A stretch of DNA of 64,000 nucleotides from Phyllobacteriaceae bacterium (GCA_002708825.1 PAPF01000019.1:1-64000), one strand, 5' to 3'. Counted from the first letter of the stretch, positions 26,413-38,521 are shown. Program-made: numbers and translations. Notes: a model not told the origin generated them from the letters alone.

Positions 26413-26461
26413 TTCTGCGCAGGCGGGCCACGGTCCGCGGCGCCCAAGAGATTGAATTGCA

Positions 26462-27916
26462 ATGCTGTTGAAGGACTTCGCCGCCATACTGCCATCGATC
26501 CCGTCAGGCGCGGGAGACGAAAACGTCACCGGAATCACCGCCGATTCAAGGGTTGCCGCTCCGGGCAACCTGTTCGCTGCGCTCTCCGGGACGAAGGCGA
26601 ACGGCGCCGATTTCGCCAATGATGCAGCGGCCCGCGGCGCGATTGCCGTGATCGCTGACGAACATGCGCGGATCGGGGACCCTGGCGTGCCGGTCTTGCG
26701 GGTACCGGATGCACACCGGGCGCTGGCGCTTGCCGCGGCGCTCTTTCATGGCGCCCAGCCGGAAACGATGGTTGCCGTCACGGGGACCGCCGGTAAGACG
26801 TCTGTCGCAGCCTTCACACGGCAGGTCTGGGAGCGAGCCGGATTGGCCGCGGCTTCTATAGGAACGACAGGCGTCGTCGCTCCTGGACGAGTGGACTACG
26901 GCTCGCTGACGACGCCGGATCCCGTTGCCTTGCACAAGCTTCTGGCGGAACTTGCAGGTGCCGGCGTGACGCATGGTGCGATGGAGGCTTCCAGCCACGG
27001 CCTTGACCAGCGGCGCCTTGACGGCGTCCGCCTCAAGGCCGGTGCTTTCACCAATCTCGGCCGCGATCACATGGATTATCATCCGACGGTCGAAGCCTAC
27101 CATGCCGCCAAGATGCGCCTCTTCGACACGCTTCTCGAACCCGGTGCCCCGGCCATCATTTTCGCCGACGATTCATGGTCCGAACCGACCATTTCGGTGG
27201 CGAAAAGGGCCGGGCTCGAAGTGCTGACGGTGGGACGAAAAGGCGATTTCCTCTGTCTCAAGCGCGCCGAGCACGAACGGTTCCGGCAAAGGGCGGAGAT
27301 CGTCCACCAGGGCGAAACCCATGAGATCGACCTGCCGCTTGCCGGTGATTTCCAGATTTCGAATGCACTCGTGGCCGCCGGCCTGGCAATCGCAACCGGG
27401 ACGGACGCGCATACCGCGCTCAAGGCGCTCGAACATCTTGAAGGCGCGCCCGGCCGGCTGGACCTCGTCGGGCATACGAAACAGGGCGCGCAAGCCTATG
27501 TCGACTACGCGCACAAGCCGGAAGCACTGGAAAACGTCCTCGATTCCGTCAGGCCATTCACGACCGGCCGCGTGGTTGTCGTTTTTGGTTGCGGAGGCGA
27601 CCGCGATGCCGGAAAGCGGCCGATCATGGGTGAGATCGCAGCCCGTCTGGCCGACATCGTCATCGTCACAGACGACAATCCGCGCAGCGAGGAGCCTGCC
27701 GTCATTCGCAGCCAGATCCTTGCCGCAGCTCCGGGTGCAATGGAAATCGGCGACCGACGGGATGCGATACGAACGGCAGTTTCGCTCCTGAAGAGCGGTG
27801 ACACGCTGATCGTGGCCGGCAAGGGGCATGAAACGGGCCAGACCGTCGGCACCGAGACGCGCCACTTCTCCGATCACGAAGAAGTCGCCCAGGCATTGCA
27901 GGAGGGTTCGGTTTGA
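26462..27916 (+). CDS. murE: UDP-MurNAc-L-Ala-D-Glu:meso-diaminopimelate ligase
   Basis: A 484-residue cytoplasmic ATP-dependent ligase that adds the third residue of the peptide stem. The ATP loop reads TGTAGKTS near residue 115. The DNPR motif (405-408, within DDNPRSEEP) identifies meso-DAP rather than lysine as substrate. [11 protein letters not shown] and [14 protein letters not shown] are also family marks. The ribosome site is weak, which suggests coupling to upstream translation. The murF start overlaps its stop by 4 nt (TTGA). Confidence 0.96.
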   Translation: MLLKDFAAILPSIPSGAGDENVTGITADSRVAAPGNLFAALSGTKANGADFANDAAARGAIAVIADEHARIGDPGVPVLRVPDAHRALALAAALFHGAQPETMVAVTGTAGKTSVAAFTRQVWERAGLAAASIGTTGVVAPGRVDYGSLTTPDPVALHKLLAELAGAGVTHGAMEASSHGLDQRRLDGVRLKAGAFTNLGRDHMDYHPTVEAYHAAKMRLFDTLLEPGAPAIIFADDSWSEPTISVAKRAGLEVLTVGRKGDFLCLKRAEHERFRQRAEIVHQGETHEIDLPLAGDFQISNALVAAGLAIATGTDAHTALKALEHLEGAPGRLDLVGHTKQGAQAYVDYAHKPEALENVLDSVRPFTTGRVVVVFGCGGDRDAGKRPIMGEIAARLADIVIVTDDNPRSEEPAVIRSQILAAAPGAMEIGDRRDAIRTAVSLLKSGDTLIVAGKGHETGQTVGTETRHFSDHEEVAQALQEGSV

Positions 27917-29364
27917 CTTTGTTGTGGACCACCGAGGCGATGGTCGAGGCCATGGAAGGCCGGCCTTTCGGCGACCTGCCCGAGGGCGTGAGCGGGCTGT
28001 CCATCGATACGCGGACGCTGCAGCCGGGCGAGGCGTTCTTCGCGATCAAGGGCGAGAAGTTCGACGGACACAATTTCGCGACCGCAGCCATGGCGGCGGG
28101 CGCAGGCCTCATGGTCGTATCCGAGGCGAAGCTGCCAGCGCTCGGACGCCTGAAGATCGGCATGATCGTCGTTGACGATGTCCTTGAAGCGCTGGGCCGG
28201 CTGGCTAAGGCCGCGCGTGCCCGAGTGCGCGGCCAGGTCATCGGGGTGACCGGATCGGCCGGCAAGACGACGACAAAGGAAATGTTGCGGGCCGCGCTTT
28301 CACCTTCGGGGCCGGTTCATGCGTCAGCCAAGTCGTTCAACAATCACTGGGGTGTGCCGCTTTCACTGGCGCGAATGCCGGAAAATACCGCGTTCGCCGT
28401 TTTCGAGATCGGCATGAACCATCCCGGCGAAATCACGCCGCTGGTGAAAATGGTACAGCCGCATGTGGCGATCATCACCATGATTGGCGCGGCGCATCTC
28501 GGCCATTTCAGGAATCTCGACGAGATCGCCCATGCGAAGGCGGAGATCTTCTCCGGGGTCGTACCCGGTGGCTACGTGCTTCTCAATCGTGACGACGGAA
28601 AGTTCCGTCTGCTTGACAGGCTGGCAAGGGATGCCGGAACGGAGCATGTCCTTTCGTTCGGTGAACATGCCAAGGCGGACTACCGGCTTGCCGATTGCCG
28701 CCTGGATGCAGAGGGTTCGGAGTTCAAGGCCCGCATCGGTGCCGAAATGGTCAAGGCGCGCATCAGTGTTCCAGGACGCCATCTGGTGCAGAATGCGCTT
28801 GCAGTGCTTGCCGCGGCCCATCTGACGGGAGCGGACATAGGTCAGGCGGCCAAGGCATTCGCCCGGATGTCGGCAGAAGAGGGTCGGGGACGCCGTCATG
28901 TTCTCGACATGGGCACCGGCGGGCAGCTTCTCCTGATCGACGAGAGTTACAATGCAAATCCGGCATCGGTTCGCGCCGCCCTGTCCGTGCTTGCGGCAAC
29001 GCCAGCTAACGATGGAGGCCGGCGGATCGCTGTTCTTGGCGACATGCTGGAACTTGGCAAGCACGCCGCCAGGCAGCACGCGGAACTGGCAGGTCCTGTG
29101 CAGGATGCCGGTCTCGATACCCTGTTCCTGGCTGGAGCAGAAATGTCCGCACTCAAGGACGCACTGCCGGAAGACTTTCCGGTCCGTCATTTCGCGACAT
29201 TGGATGATCTTCGCGTGGCCCTGCTCGAAGACCTGAAGGCCGGGGACACGGTCATGCTGAAATCGTCCAATGGCATCGGATTCAGGCGGATCGTCGATGC
29301 TTTGCTTTCATCCCATGCCGAGGTGGCGCCGTCGCCCTCGCCAACCGCGACCGGCGGAGACTGA
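27913..29364 (+). CDS. murF: UDP-MurNAc-tripeptide:D-alanyl-D-alanine ligase
   Basis: A 483-residue ligase that adds D-Ala-D-Ala to complete UDP-MurNAc-pentapeptide. Motifs are [28 protein letters not shown] at the N-terminus, the ATP loop [13 protein letters not shown] near residue 114, and [15 protein letters not shown] near residue 342. The start is a TTG at 27913, supported by GGAGGG 6 nt upstream and by overlap with the murE stop; no in-frame ATG lies close enough to keep the N-terminal motif intact. Confidence 0.95.
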   Translation: MTLLWTTEAMVEAMEGRPFGDLPEGVSGLSIDTRTLQPGEAFFAIKGEKFDGHNFATAAMAAGAGLMVVSEAKLPALGRLKIGMIVVDDVLEALGRLAKAARARVRGQVIGVTGSAGKTTTKEMLRAALSPSGPVHASAKSFNNHWGVPLSLARMPENTAFAVFEIGMNHPGEITPLVKMVQPHVAIITMIGAAHLGHFRNLDEIAHAKAEIFSGVVPGGYVLLNRDDGKFRLLDRLARDAGTEHVLSFGEHAKADYRLADCRLDAEGSEFKARIGAEMVKARISVPGRHLVQNALAVLAAAHLTGADIGQAAKAFARMSAEEGRGRRHVLDMGTGGQLLLIDESYNANPASVRAALSVLAATPANDGGRRIAVLGDMLELGKHAARQHAELAGPVQDAGLDTLFLAGAEMSALKDALPEDFPVRHFATLDDLRVALLEDLKAGDTVMLKSSNGIGFRRIVDALLSSHAEVAPSPSPTATGGD

Positions 29365-29367
29365 CCG

Positions 29368-30450
29368 ATGTTTTTCCAACTCGTCGACCTGAGCGACCAG
29401 ATCTCGGTATTCAACGTTTTCCGCTACATCACGTTCAGGACAGGCGGCGCGCTCATCACATCCGCGCTGCTCGTTTTCCTGTTCGGGCCGCGGATCATCA
29501 ATTCGCTGCGGGTCAGGCAGGGCAAGGGTCAGCCGATCCGCGCGGACGGACCGCAGACGCATTTCAAGAAGGCCGGCACGCCGACCATGGGCGGGCTCAT
29601 GATCCTGTTCGGAATCATTGCTTCAACGATGCTCTGGGCCAATCTGACATCGGCTTATGTCTGGGTCGTCATCCTGGTCATGCTGGCCTTCGGTATCATC
29701 GGCTTCTACGATGACTACCTGAAAGTCACCAAGCAGTCCCATCTGGGCTTCTCCGGCAAGGCAAGGCTCAGTGCGGAGTTCCTGATCGCCGGCATCGCCT
29801 GCTGGGTCATCATGCAAGCGGGCCAGCAACCCTTCTCTTCCTCGCTGGCATTTCCGTTCTTCAAGGACTGGCTGCTCAATCTCGGCCTGTTCTTCATTCC
29901 CTTCGGCGCACTCATCATTGTGGGCGCGGGAAATGCCGTCAACCTGACGGACGGGCTGGACGGCCTGGCAATCATGCCCGTCATGATTGCCGCGGCCTCC
30001 TTCGGGCTGATCGCCTATGTGTCCGGCAATGCCATCTTTGCAGATTACCTGCAGATCCATTTCGTTCCGGGAACCGGCGAACTCGCTGTCGTGCTTGGAG
30101 CAGTCATCGGGGCCGGGCTCGGTTTCCTGTGGTTCAATGCGCCGCCCGCCGCCATCTTCATGGGTGACACCGGTTCCCTGTCGCTTGGCGGATTGATCGG
30201 CACCGTTGCCGTTGCAACGAAGCACGAGATTGTCCTGGGCATCATCGGTGGACTTTTTGTCGTCGAAGCCCTTTCGGTCATCATCCAGGTGGCATGGTTC
30301 AAGCTGACCGGGCGACGGGTGTTCCTCATGGCGCCCATCCACCATCATTTCGAGAAGATGGGCTGGACCGAAAGCCAGGTGGTTGTCCGTTTCTGGATCA
30401 TCGCTTTCATCCTGGCGATGATCGGCCTTTCGACCTTGAAGCTGAGGTGA
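29368..30450 (+). CDS. mraY: Phospho-MurNAc-pentapeptide translocase
   Basis: A 360-residue integral membrane enzyme with ten helices that links UDP-MurNAc-pentapeptide to undecaprenyl phosphate, giving lipid I. Recognisable stretches are [14 protein letters not shown], the Asp pair in [36 protein letters not shown], and the HHH-containing [15 protein letters not shown] near the C-terminus. It begins 3 nt after murF. Confidence 0.97.
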   Translation: MFFQLVDLSDQISVFNVFRYITFRTGGALITSALLVFLFGPRIINSLRVRQGKGQPIRADGPQTHFKKAGTPTMGGLMILFGIIASTMLWANLTSAYVWVVILVMLAFGIIGFYDDYLKVTKQSHLGFSGKARLSAEFLIAGIACWVIMQAGQQPFSSSLAFPFFKDWLLNLGLFFIPFGALIIVGAGNAVNLTDGLDGLAIMPVMIAAASFGLIAYVSGNAIFADYLQIHFVPGTGELAVVLGAVIGAGLGFLWFNAPPAAIFMGDTGSLSLGGLIGTVAVATKHEIVLGIIGGLFVVEALSVIIQVAWFKLTGRRVFLMAPIHHHFEKMGWTESQVVVRFWIIAFILAMIGLSTLKLR

Positions 30451-30454
30451 GCGG

Positions 30455-31855
30455 ATGATCGCCGCCACCGCATTTGCAGGCAGGAATGTCGCCCTGTTCG
30501 GACTTGGCGGTTCGGGCGTTGCCACGGCACATGCCCTGCTTGCCGGCGGTGCGGCCGTGACCGGCTGGGATGACAATCCCGACAGTGTCGCAAAAGCCGC
30601 TGAATCGGGTATCGCGACAACCGACCTTCGGCAATCCGACTGGACCGGTTTCGATGCGCTGGTGCTCTCGCCCGGAGTGCCGCTGACCCATCCGAGGCCG
30701 CACTGGAGCGTCGATCTGGCGACCGCATCCGGCGTGCCGATCATCGGCGATGTCGAACTGTTCGTTCGCGAAAGGGCGAAACGCTCGCCGAGTGCGCCCT
30801 TCATTGCCGTCACTGGGACCAACGGAAAATCGACGACCACGGCGCTCATTGCGCACCTTGTTTCCTCTGCTGGCCGGGATACACAGATGGGGGGCAATAT
30901 CGGCCGGGCAGTGATGACCCTCGATCAGCCGGAACCGCAGCGGCACTATGTTGTTGAATGCTCTTCCTACCAGATCGACCTTGCGCCCTCGATCAACCCG
31001 TCCGCCGGTATCCTGCTCAACCTGACGCCGGACCATCTGGACCGCCATGGTTCGATGGAGCACTACGCGAGCATCAAGGAACGGCTGGTCGCGGGCAGCG
31101 ATACGGCCATTGTCGGTGTCGATGACGAATGGTGCGCCGCCATTGCCCGGCGTCTTGAATTGGCGGGCCGGCGTGTCGTGCCGATCTCGGTGACCCGGCA
31201 TCTGGGCGAAGGCATTTTCGCCGACGGCTCGGACCTGGTGCTTGCGCAGAATGGCCAGAACCGTGTGATCGCCTCGCTGGAGGGCATCGGCTCGTTGCGT
31301 GGACGCCACAATGCACAAAATGCGCTGGCGGCGGTTGCCGCCTGTCTCGTCGCCGGCTTGACGGAAGAGGACATCGTCAAGGGTCTGCGCAGCTTTCCCG
31401 GGCTTGCCCATCGCATGGAGCAGATCGGCCGCCTTGGCGACGTGCTGTTCATCAACGATTCCAAAGCCACGAACGCCGAAGCGGCAGCACCTGCACTGTC
31501 TTCCTTCGAGCGTATCCACTGGATTGCGGGCGGGTTGCCCAAGAGTGGCGGCATCGAACCACTCAGGCCTTTTTTCCCGAGGATCGCCAAGGCCTATCTG
31601 ATCGGCGAAGCGGCGGCAGCATTCGCCGCAACGATCGGCGATGCGGCACCATTCGAGATTTCCGGCGATCTTGCCTCGGCCGTCAGGCACGCCGCCAATG
31701 ATGCGCTGGCCGAAGGCGCGGGCGTTGTCCTCCTCTCGCCGGCTTGTGCCAGCTTCGACCAGTTCCGGAATTTCGAAATGCGCGGCGATGCGTTCCGCGA
31801 GGCCGTACTAGCATTGGGAAACGTAACCCGTATCGGGGGAGACAGCCATGGTTAG
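30455..31855 (+). CDS. murD: UDP-MurNAc-L-alanine:D-glutamate ligase
   Basis: A 466-residue cytoplasmic ligase adding D-Glu, the second residue of the stem peptide. N-terminal nucleotide-binding domain with [14 protein letters not shown] loop [13 protein letters not shown] near residue 125, [10 protein letters not shown], and the late motif [16 protein letters not shown] near 332 with [11 protein letters not shown]. It lies 4 nt after mraY, and its last 8 nt overlap the ftsW start. Confidence 0.96.
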   Translation: MIAATAFAGRNVALFGLGGSGVATAHALLAGGAAVTGWDDNPDSVAKAAESGIATTDLRQSDWTGFDALVLSPGVPLTHPRPHWSVDLATASGVPIIGDVELFVRERAKRSPSAPFIAVTGTNGKSTTTALIAHLVSSAGRDTQMGGNIGRAVMTLDQPEPQRHYVVECSSYQIDLAPSINPSAGILLNLTPDHLDRHGSMEHYASIKERLVAGSDTAIVGVDDEWCAAIARRLELAGRRVVPISVTRHLGEGIFADGSDLVLAQNGQNRVIASLEGIGSLRGRHNAQNALAAVAACLVAGLTEEDIVKGLRSFPGLAHRMEQIGRLGDVLFINDSKATNAEAAAPALSSFERIHWIAGGLPKSGGIEPLRPFFPRIAKAYLIGEAAAAFAATIGDAAPFEISGDLASAVRHAANDALAEGAGVVLLSPACASFDQFRNFEMRGDAFREAVLALGNVTRIGGDSHG

Positions 31856-33005
31856 CCGTGCAGAACGAGGCCAGGTTTCCGACTGGTGGTGGACAGTGGA
31901 CAGGTGGCTTCTGTCGGCCTTCATCATGCTCATGGTGCTGGGGGTGGTGCTGTCTTTCGCGGCCAGTCCCGCAGTTGCCGAAAGGATCGGCCTCGACAGC
32001 TACCATTTCGCGACCCGGCAGATCGTATTCATGATCCCGGCGCTGGCGGCGATGATCGCGATCTCCTTTCTCAGCCCGAAGAATATCCGGCGGTTTGCCC
32101 TGCTCATGCTTGCAGGGTCGCTGGTGCTCATGGTTGCCGCATTGTTCTTCGGCATAGAGGTCAAGGGGTCGCGGCGGTGGATCTACCTCTTCGGCGTATC
32201 GATCCAGCCGTCGGAATATCTCAAGCCCGCATTCGTCATCATCTGTGCCTGGCTGTTTTCAGAACATGTGAAAAATCCCGAAATCCCGGGTAACCTGTTC
32301 GCCATCATCCTGCTCGGTCTCGTCGTCGCTCTTCTGGTCGCCCAACCGGATCTCGGCCAGACACTGCTTGTCACGGCGACATGGGGCATCATGTTCTTCC
32401 TCGCCGGCCTGTCCTGGATCTGGATCTTCCTGCTTGGCGGACTGGGAATCGCCGGCGCCCTCGGGGCCTATCTGTCCTTTCCCCATGTCGCGGGCCGTAT
32501 TGACCGGTTCCTGACCGGTGAGGGCGATACCTACCAGGTCGACCGGGCGCTGGAAGCCGTCGTTCGCGGTAGCTGGCTTGGGCAGGGGCCGGGTGAGGGG
32601 ACGATCAAGCGGGTTCTTCCCGACAGTCATACCGATTTCGTCTTCGCCGTCGCCGCGGAGGAATTCGGCATTGTGCTTTGCCTCATCATCCTGGCGCTGT
32701 TTGCCTTCGTGGTGCTGCGTGCGATGGCACTGGCGCTTCGCGAGCGAGACGATTTCGCGCGGCTTGCGATCACGGGCCTGGTGACACTGTTCGGATTCCA
32801 GTCGATCATCAACATGGGCGTGAACCTGCAATTGCTGCCGGCCAAGGGCATGACGCTGCCATTCATTTCCTATGGCGGTTCCTCGCTGGTGGCCATGGCC
32901 ATATCGATGGGCATGGTTCTGGCCCTGACCCGTGTACGTCCGGAGAAACGGACCCAGTTCGGCTGGCCCGCGCGCCCGGCACCGCTGCCGCGACCGGCGG
33001 AGTAG
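31848..33005 (+). CDS. ftsW: Septal peptidoglycan glycosyltransferase FtsW (SEDS family)
   Basis: A 385-residue membrane protein with about ten helices; SEDS proteins polymerise lipid II into glycan strands and FtsW works with FtsI at the septum. The family hallmark [11 protein letters not shown] near residue 120, the large periplasmic loop with [21 protein letters not shown], and [18 protein letters not shown] with [20 protein letters not shown] are present. The start overlaps murD by 8 nt. Confidence 0.96.
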   Translation: MVSRAERGQVSDWWWTVDRWLLSAFIMLMVLGVVLSFAASPAVAERIGLDSYHFATRQIVFMIPALAAMIAISFLSPKNIRRFALLMLAGSLVLMVAALFFGIEVKGSRRWIYLFGVSIQPSEYLKPAFVIICAWLFSEHVKNPEIPGNLFAIILLGLVVALLVAQPDLGQTLLVTATWGIMFFLAGLSWIWIFLLGGLGIAGALGAYLSFPHVAGRIDRFLTGEGDTYQVDRALEAVVRGSWLGQGPGEGTIKRVLPDSHTDFVFAVAAEEFGIVLCLIILALFAFVVLRAMALALRERDDFARLAITGLVTLFGFQSIINMGVNLQLLPAKGMTLPFISYGGSSLVAMAISMGMVLALTRVRPEKRTQFGWPARPAPLPRPAE

Positions 33006-33009
33006 GATC

Positions 33010-34110
33010 ATGGCGGACAAGGGCGTCATCGTGCTGGCGGCGGGGGGAACCGGCGGTCACCTTTTTCCCGCCGAGGCGTTGGCACATGAACTCAAGGGGC
33101 GGGGATGGTCCGTTCATCTGGCGACCGATGAGCGCGCGAACCGCTATTCCGCAGCCTTTCCGGCCGACGATATCCACATCATTCCTTCGGCAACCCTGGG
33201 GTCCAGGAACCCGGTCGCCATGATCAGGACATTGCTCACGCTCTGGCGTGGCGTGCGGGAAGCACAGAGGGTTTTTGCCCGCATCAAGCCGAGCGCGGTT
33301 GTCGGATTTGGCGGCTATCCGACACTGCCCCCGCTGTTCGCCGCGACCCGGATCGGCCTGCCGACAATGATCCACGAACAGAACGCGGTGATGGGGCGGG
33401 CGAACAAGGCGCTCGCGGGCCGCGTCACCGCCATCGCGGGCGGTTTCCTGGGGCCAGATGGTGCGGCAAGCAAGGAGCGTGTCCACATCACCGGAAACCC
33501 GGTGCGTCCGGACGTGCTTGCAGCCATGGACATACCCTATTCCCGTCCGGATACCGGGCCGATCAATCTCCTGGTCTTTGGCGGCAGCCAGGGCGCGAAG
33601 TTTTTCTCGGACATGGTACCGGAGGCAATCGCCTTGTTGCCCGAGCCTCTTCGCAGGCGGCTTCGGGTGACGCAACAGGCGAGGCCGGAGGATGAGGCGC
33701 GTGTGAGGACCGCCTATGGAAAACTCGGTATTTCGGCGGAGATCTCTCCTTTCTTCGAGGCAATGGCGGAGCGCATGGCAAGCGCCCATTTCATCATTTG
33801 CCGGTCAGGCGCGTCCACCGTGTCGGAAATCGCAGCCATCGGCCGACCGGCCCTGCTTGTGCCCTATCCCTATGCGCTGGACCATGACCAGGCTGCCAAT
33901 GCAGCCGCATTGAAAGCGCAGGGAGGCGCGGAAGTCCGGGCCCAGGATGAACTAACGGCCGAGGCCATGGCCGGCCTGCTCGAAGACCTTGTTTCTCGGC
34001 CCGAACGCCTTTCATCCATGGCCGCTGCGGCGAAACGGACCGGGAAACCCGAGGCTGCACAGTTGCTTGCCGATCTTGCAGAGGCTATTGCCTCGGGAAC
34101 CAGAATTTAG
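33010..34110 (+). CDS. murG: UDP-GlcNAc:lipid I N-acetylglucosaminyltransferase
   Basis: A 366-residue membrane-associated GT-B enzyme that makes lipid II at the inner face of the membrane. The N-terminal loop [55 protein letters not shown], and the UDP-GlcNAc site [25 protein letters not shown] with DHDQAANA are all present. The start is ATG 33010, 4 nt after ftsW; the track extension overlaps ftsW. Confidence 0.97.
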   Translation: MADKGVIVLAAGGTGGHLFPAEALAHELKGRGWSVHLATDERANRYSAAFPADDIHIIPSATLGSRNPVAMIRTLLTLWRGVREAQRVFARIKPSAVVGFGGYPTLPPLFAATRIGLPTMIHEQNAVMGRANKALAGRVTAIAGGFLGPDGAASKERVHITGNPVRPDVLAAMDIPYSRPDTGPINLLVFGGSQGAKFFSDMVPEAIALLPEPLRRRLRVTQQARPEDEARVRTAYGKLGISAEISPFFEAMAERMASAHFIICRSGASTVSEIAAIGRPALLVPYPYALDHDQAANAAALKAQGGAEVRAQDELTAEAMAGLLEDLVSRPERLSSMAAAAKRTGKPEAAQLLADLAEAIASGTRI

Positions 34111-34135
34111 TCCGGATCAGACAGGGAGTGCGCGC

Positions 34136-35542
34136 ATGAAAATGCCGCAGAACATCGGACCGGTGCATTTCATCGGCATCGGCGGCATCGGCATGAGCGG
34201 CATAGCCGAGGTGCTGAACAATCTCGGCTACACCGTTCAAGGGTCTGACCAGGCTGACAATGCCAATGTGCAGCGCCTTCGCGAGAAGGGGATCGAGGTC
34301 CATGTCGGTCACCGCGCCGAAAACCTCGGTGACGCCGAAGTCGTGGTTGTCTCGACCGCGATCCGGAAAACGAATCCGGAACTGCAGGCGGCCAGGGCGC
34401 GGTTCCTGCCCATCGTGCGGCGTGCGGAAATGCTGGCTGAACTGATGCGGTTCCGGCAGGCCGTTGCCGTGGGAGGAACCCATGGAAAGACCACGACGAC
34501 CTCAATGATCGCGACGCTGCTCGATGCAGGCAAACTCGACCCGACCGTCATCAATGGCGGGATCATCAATGCCTATGGCACGAATGCGCGGATGGGCGAG
34601 GGCGAATGGATGGTCGTCGAGGCGGACGAGAGCGACGGCACCTTCCTCAAGCTGCCGGCCGATGTCGCGGTCGTTACCAATATCGATCCGGAGCATCTCG
34701 ATCACTATGTGTCGTTCGACAAGGTTCGCGAGGCGTTCAAGCAATTCGTCGAAAACGTGCCGTTCTACGGGTTCGGTGTGATGTGCATCGATCATCACGA
34801 GGTGCAGGCGCTGGTCAGCCGGATCGAGGACCGCAGGATCGTCACCTACGGGCAGAACCAGCAGGCGGATGTCCGCTTTTCCAATCACAGGATGGATGGT
34901 GCTGTCTCGGTGTTCGACGTCGTGATCCGTGACAGGAAAAGCGGCGCGGAAACCCGGCTGGACGGATTGCGGCTTCCCATGCCAGGGCGGCACAACGTTT
35001 CCAACGCGGTTGCCGCCATTGCGGTGGCGCACGAATTGGGTATAGGCCCGGAGGATATCCGCAAGGGTCTCATGGCGTTTGGCGGTGTGAAGCGGCGTTT
35101 CACCCATACCGGTTCGTGGAACGGGGTCGAGGTTTTCGATGACTACGGCCACCATCCGGTCGAGATCAAGGCGGTCCTTGCCGCCGCGCGCGACGCCTGC
35201 AACGGGCGGGTAATTGCCATCGCGCAGCCACATCGGTTCACGCGTCTGCGCGATCTCTTCGACGACTTCGCCGCGTGTTTCAACGATGCAAACATGGTTG
35301 GAATCCTTCCGGTCTATTCCGCCGGTGAAGATGCAATCGAGGGTGTGAATTCGGAAACCCTGGTGGAAAAAATCCGTGCCGGCGGTCACCGTGATGCCCG
35401 CCTTCTGGAAGATCAGGCGGCAATCGCTCCTTTCGTGCGCGAAAACGCCAAGCCCGGTGACTTCGTGGTGTTCCTTGGTGCTGGCAACATTTCCGCGTGG
35501 GCATATGCCTTGCCGAAGGACCTAAACGGCGAGAAGGCGTGA
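34136..35542 (+). CDS. murC: UDP-N-acetylmuramate:L-alanine ligase
   Basis: A 468-residue cytoplasmic ligase adding L-Ala to UDP-MurNAc, the first step of stem assembly. Motifs are [17 protein letters not shown] at the N-terminus, the ATP loop [13 protein letters not shown] near residue 110, [21 protein letters not shown]-like [10 protein letters not shown], and [14 protein letters not shown] near 335. The start is ATG 34136 with GGGAG 7 nt upstream; the track extension lies inside murG. Its stop shares a base with the murB start. Confidence 0.97.
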   Translation: MKMPQNIGPVHFIGIGGIGMSGIAEVLNNLGYTVQGSDQADNANVQRLREKGIEVHVGHRAENLGDAEVVVVSTAIRKTNPELQAARARFLPIVRRAEMLAELMRFRQAVAVGGTHGKTTTTSMIATLLDAGKLDPTVINGGIINAYGTNARMGEGEWMVVEADESDGTFLKLPADVAVVTNIDPEHLDHYVSFDKVREAFKQFVENVPFYGFGVMCIDHHEVQALVSRIEDRRIVTYGQNQQADVRFSNHRMDGAVSVFDVVIRDRKSGAETRLDGLRLPMPGRHNVSNAVAAIAVAHELGIGPEDIRKGLMAFGGVKRRFTHTGSWNGVEVFDDYGHHPVEIKAVLAAARDACNGRVIAIAQPHRFTRLRDLFDDFAACFNDANMVGILPVYSAGEDAIEGVNSETLVEKIRAGGHRDARLLEDQAAIAPFVRENAKPGDFVVFLGAGNISAWAYALPKDLNGEKA

Positions 35543-36513
35543 TGGCGCTGGTTGACGGTGAGGCGCTGCTGAAGAAACTGGCTGGCCGGTTGCAAGGCGT
35601 TCGCGGATCACTGATGCCCAATGCACCCATGGATGCCGTGACATGGTTTCGCGCCGGCGGTCCCGCGGAAGTCCTGTTTCAACCCGTCGATGAGGAAGAC
35701 CTTTCGGATTTCATGCGTGCGATACCGGAGGACATTCCGGTCATGCCGGTCGGGGTCGGATCGAACCTTCTGGTTCGTGACGGAGGCATCCCCGGTTTCG
35801 TCATCCGGCCTGCGGTCAAGGGTTTCGGCCGAATCGAACGCGTGGGCGACACCGGGCTGCGCGCCGGCGTACGGGTACCCGACCGGATGCTTGCTGCCGC
35901 CGCACGCGACGCCGAAATCGCCGGTTTCCACTTCTACCACGGTATCCCCGGCGCCGTCGGCGGCGCGTTGCGCATGAATGCCGGCGCCAACGGGGTTGAA
36001 ACGAAGGACCGGGTGGTGGAAGTGCGGGCCGTGGACCGCAAGGGCGAACTGCATGTCCTTTCCCTTGAGAAGATGGGCTATTCCTATCGTCATTCGGAAG
36101 CGCCGGAGGATCTGATCTTCACGTCTGCCCTCTTCCGCGGAGAAGCGGGTGAACGCGAAGCGATACAGGTTGCGATGGATGAGGTGCAACGCCATCGCGA
36201 AACGGTGCAGCCGGTCAAGGAGAAGACCGGCGGATCGACCTTCCGCAATCCCGAAGGTACGTCTGCCTGGAAGGAAATCGACAGGGCGGGTTGCCGCGGA
36301 CTGATGATCGGAGCAGCCCAGATGTCTCCGCTCCACTGCAATTTCATGATCAACACGGGCAGCGCCAGCGGTCACGATCTCGAACTGCTTGGCGAGACCG
36401 TCCGGTCCCGGGTGCTCGATGCCTCCGGCATTCCCCTGCACTGGGAGATCAAGCGGCTGGGCCTGTTCGAACCCCATCGCACCGTCGCGGCTTTCCTCGG
36501 GCGGGAGCAATAG
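35542..36513 (+). CDS. murB: UDP-N-acetylenolpyruvoylglucosamine reductase
   Basis: A 323-residue FAD enzyme that reduces the enolpyruvyl group to form UDP-MurNAc. FAD-domain marks are [21 protein letters not shown] and [30 protein letters not shown] and [24 protein letters not shown] match the type II form found in alphaproteobacteria. The start ATG 35542 overlaps the murC stop by one base. It is followed after only 6 nt by an acyltransferase gene that is not a usual dcw member. Confidence 0.96.
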   Translation: MALVDGEALLKKLAGRLQGVRGSLMPNAPMDAVTWFRAGGPAEVLFQPVDEEDLSDFMRAIPEDIPVMPVGVGSNLLVRDGGIPGFVIRPAVKGFGRIERVGDTGLRAGVRVPDRMLAAAARDAEIAGFHFYHGIPGAVGGALRMNAGANGVETKDRVVEVRAVDRKGELHVLSLEKMGYSYRHSEAPEDLIFTSALFRGEAGEREAIQVAMDEVQRHRETVQPVKEKTGGSTFRNPEGTSAWKEIDRAGCRGLMIGAAQMSPLHCNFMINTGSASGHDLELLGETVRSRVLDASGIPLHWEIKRLGLFEPHRTVAAFLGREQ

Positions 36514-36519
36514 GCGCCC

Positions 36520-38469
36520 ATGCACCAGACGCGGAGACCCGAGGCGGTGGCATTTTCCGGGTACATGCCATTCGTTGACGGGCTTCGCGCCCTGGCCGTG
36601 ATCGCCGTCGTTCTGAATCACGCCCACATGCCAGGGTTTTCAGGCGGGTTCTCCGGTGTTGACATCTTCTTCGTCATTTCCGGCTTTCTGATCATCGGGC
36701 AGATCAGGAGCGAAATCGCCAGCGGTGATTTCTCGATCCTGCGCTTCTATGCGCGCAGAACGCTGCGCATCCTGCCGGTCTTCTTCCTCGTGCTCGCATG
36801 TACCTTCCTGGCGGCGCCGTTTTTCCTCTTCATTCCGGATGCCTATGAGAGCTTTGCAAAGTCGGCCGTCGCCGCACCGCTGATGATCTCCAACATCCTG
36901 TTCTTCGTGGAGCAGGGTTATTTCGACACGGCCGCACAACTGAAGCCTCTGCTTCACACCTGGACGCTTTCGGTTGAAGAGCAGTTCTATCTGGTGGTTC
37001 CGGTGTTGCTGCTTGGCCTGGTCTGGCTGTACAGGCGCGGTTTCCGCCACGCCGAACCGGTCGCTGCCGTTGCCATCTTCGCCCTCTCGCTCCTGGCGTG
37101 CATCGTCTGGACTGATACCGGAGACCGCAATCCGGCCTTCTACCTGACGCCGTTCAGGGCATGGGAATTCGTTGCCGGGGGCCTGATCGTTCCCGCGGTC
37201 GCCCATCGGCTCGCGCGCCTGCCGGTCTTTGTACTGGAAGCATTGGCACTGGCGGGCATGGCGCTGATTGCCGTCGCAATCGCGGGCGTATCGGAAAACA
37301 GCACCTGGCCGGGATGGCTGGCGCTGCTGCCCGTCATCGGGACAAGTCTTGTCATCGCAGTCTCACTGGCCCGGCCCGACGTCGTGGTCGCCCGCCTGTT
37401 GTCGATGCGATTGCCGGTCGCGATCGGTCTTGTTTCCTACGGCTGGTATCTTTGGCACTGGCCTCTCCTCGCCTTCGGCCGCATGTCCCGGACGGAGCCC
37501 GGTCTCTCCATCGATCTGCTGCTTGGCGGCGTTGCCGGACTGGGTCTGGCGACTGTCAGTTACCTGCTGGTCGAAAAACCGGTTCGCCAGTGGCGCAAGC
37601 GCGCGAAACCCGAAAAGAACGCCGGGCGAATCTTTGCCAGCGGTTTTGCAGGAGTCTTCATGATGGCGGCGCTTGGCGGCGGGATCACCTATGCCGGGTA
37701 TCTGGCCAACGACCGTCATATCCGCAACCTCTATGCGACGGAAGGCGCCGGAACCCTAGACAATGGTTGCCGGGTCCGGACCGGGGATGCGGTCCCGGAG
37801 TATTGCGTTGCCGGCGACTACGTCCTGATCCTGGGGGATTCCCATGCCGACGCGCTTCAACCCGCCATGGCCAAGGTTGCCGGGGAACGCGGATTGAACG
37901 CGCTATCGCTTGCACGCGGCGGATGCCGCCTGTCGTGGTTCTCCCCGCAATCCATGCAGTCCGGCGACCTGCATCGCTGCTCCAACCTGGTGACCGCCTT
38001 GAAGGGCGTCATGGCGGGACCGAACCTGCCGCGCGCTGTTCTCATTACCTCCATCTTCCTGCCGGGAAGCGTACCGGACAAGGATGAGGCATCGGAGTTG
38101 GTAAGGCAATTTGCCGACGCCGGCGTGCGTGTCTTGCTGATCGGTCCGACACCGCGCTTCGATCAACCGGCTCTCGATTGTGTTCATGGCGCCGAGCGGA
38201 CCGGTGGCGACCGGCGGCGGTGCAGCGTGTCCCGCGCACAGACAGACGCCATGTTCAACGGGGTCGTGCCCCTGTTGCGCTCCGCTGCCGGACAGGTTGA
38301 GGACGCGCGGGCCATCGATATCCTTCCAGCCTTCTGTGATGACCAGGTCTGCCGACCGGACGCCAACGGCGTGCTGTTTTTCCGGGATCGCGATCACCTG
38401 TATCCGGCCGGGGTTCATCGCCTCGTCGAACTGTACCCGGACGATTTCGCCTGGGCACTTGGCCGATAA
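36520..38469 (+). CDS. Membrane O-acyltransferase (acyltransferase-3) fused to a periplasmic SGNH domain
   Basis: A 649-residue OafA/OatA-like protein inserted between murB and ddl. The N-terminal acyltransferase-3 domain (about 15-370, ten or so helices) shows FVDGLRALAVIAVVLNHAHMPGF with the conserved His, GVDIFFVISGFLI, the basic ARRTLRILP, and HTWTLSVEEQFYL. After a linker helix near 380, an SGNH hydrolase-like domain carries block I GDSH (439-442) and the block V-like DHLYPAGVHRL. Such proteins acetylate exported glycans: O-antigen, exopolysaccharide or peptidoglycan. The operon position suggests peptidoglycan, but sequence does not decide it. It starts 6 nt after murB without a clear ribosome site; ATG 36565 is an alternative. 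Confidence 0.88.
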   Translation: MHQTRRPEAVAFSGYMPFVDGLRALAVIAVVLNHAHMPGFSGGFSGVDIFFVISGFLIIGQIRSEIASGDFSILRFYARRTLRILPVFFLVLACTFLAAPFFLFIPDAYESFAKSAVAAPLMISNILFFVEQGYFDTAAQLKPLLHTWTLSVEEQFYLVVPVLLLGLVWLYRRGFRHAEPVAAVAIFALSLLACIVWTDTGDRNPAFYLTPFRAWEFVAGGLIVPAVAHRLARLPVFVLEALALAGMALIAVAIAGVSENSTWPGWLALLPVIGTSLVIAVSLARPDVVVARLLSMRLPVAIGLVSYGWYLWHWPLLAFGRMSRTEPGLSIDLLLGGVAGLGLATVSYLLVEKPVRQWRKRAKPEKNAGRIFASGFAGVFMMAALGGGITYAGYLANDRHIRNLYATEGAGTLDNGCRVRTGDAVPEYCVAGDYVLILGDSHADALQPAMAKVAGERGLNALSLARGGCRLSWFSPQSMQSGDLHRCSNLVTALKGVMAGPNLPRAVLITSIFLPGSVPDKDEASELVRQFADAGVRVLLIGPTPRFDQPALDCVHGAERTGGDRRRCSVSRAQTDAMFNGVVPLLRSAAGQVEDARAIDILPAFCDDQVCRPDANGVLFFRDRDHLYPAGVHRLVELYPDDFAWALGR

Positions 38470-38474
38470 AGCGG

Positions 38475-38494
38475 TTCGGGCGCCAGCGCCTGAA
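38475..38494. other. Hairpin just after the acyltransferase gene
   Basis: TTCGGGCGCCAGCGCCTGAA folds into a 9-bp stem with one mismatch and a 2-nt loop, 6 nt past the stop. It lacks a T run, so it could be a partial terminator or RNA-stability element separating the mur block from ddl-ftsQAZ. Confidence 0.35.
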
Positions 38495-38521
38495 GATATT
38501 TCCGGCAGGTTATCAAACGAG

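Noticed and set aside
24427-26619. 730-residue minus-strand ORF over ftsI
   Set aside because: ftsI carries all three PBP motifs on the plus strand; the antisense frame stays open only because of codon bias.
30407-31690. 427-residue minus-strand ORF over murD
   Set aside because: Shadow of murD; no recognisable domain.
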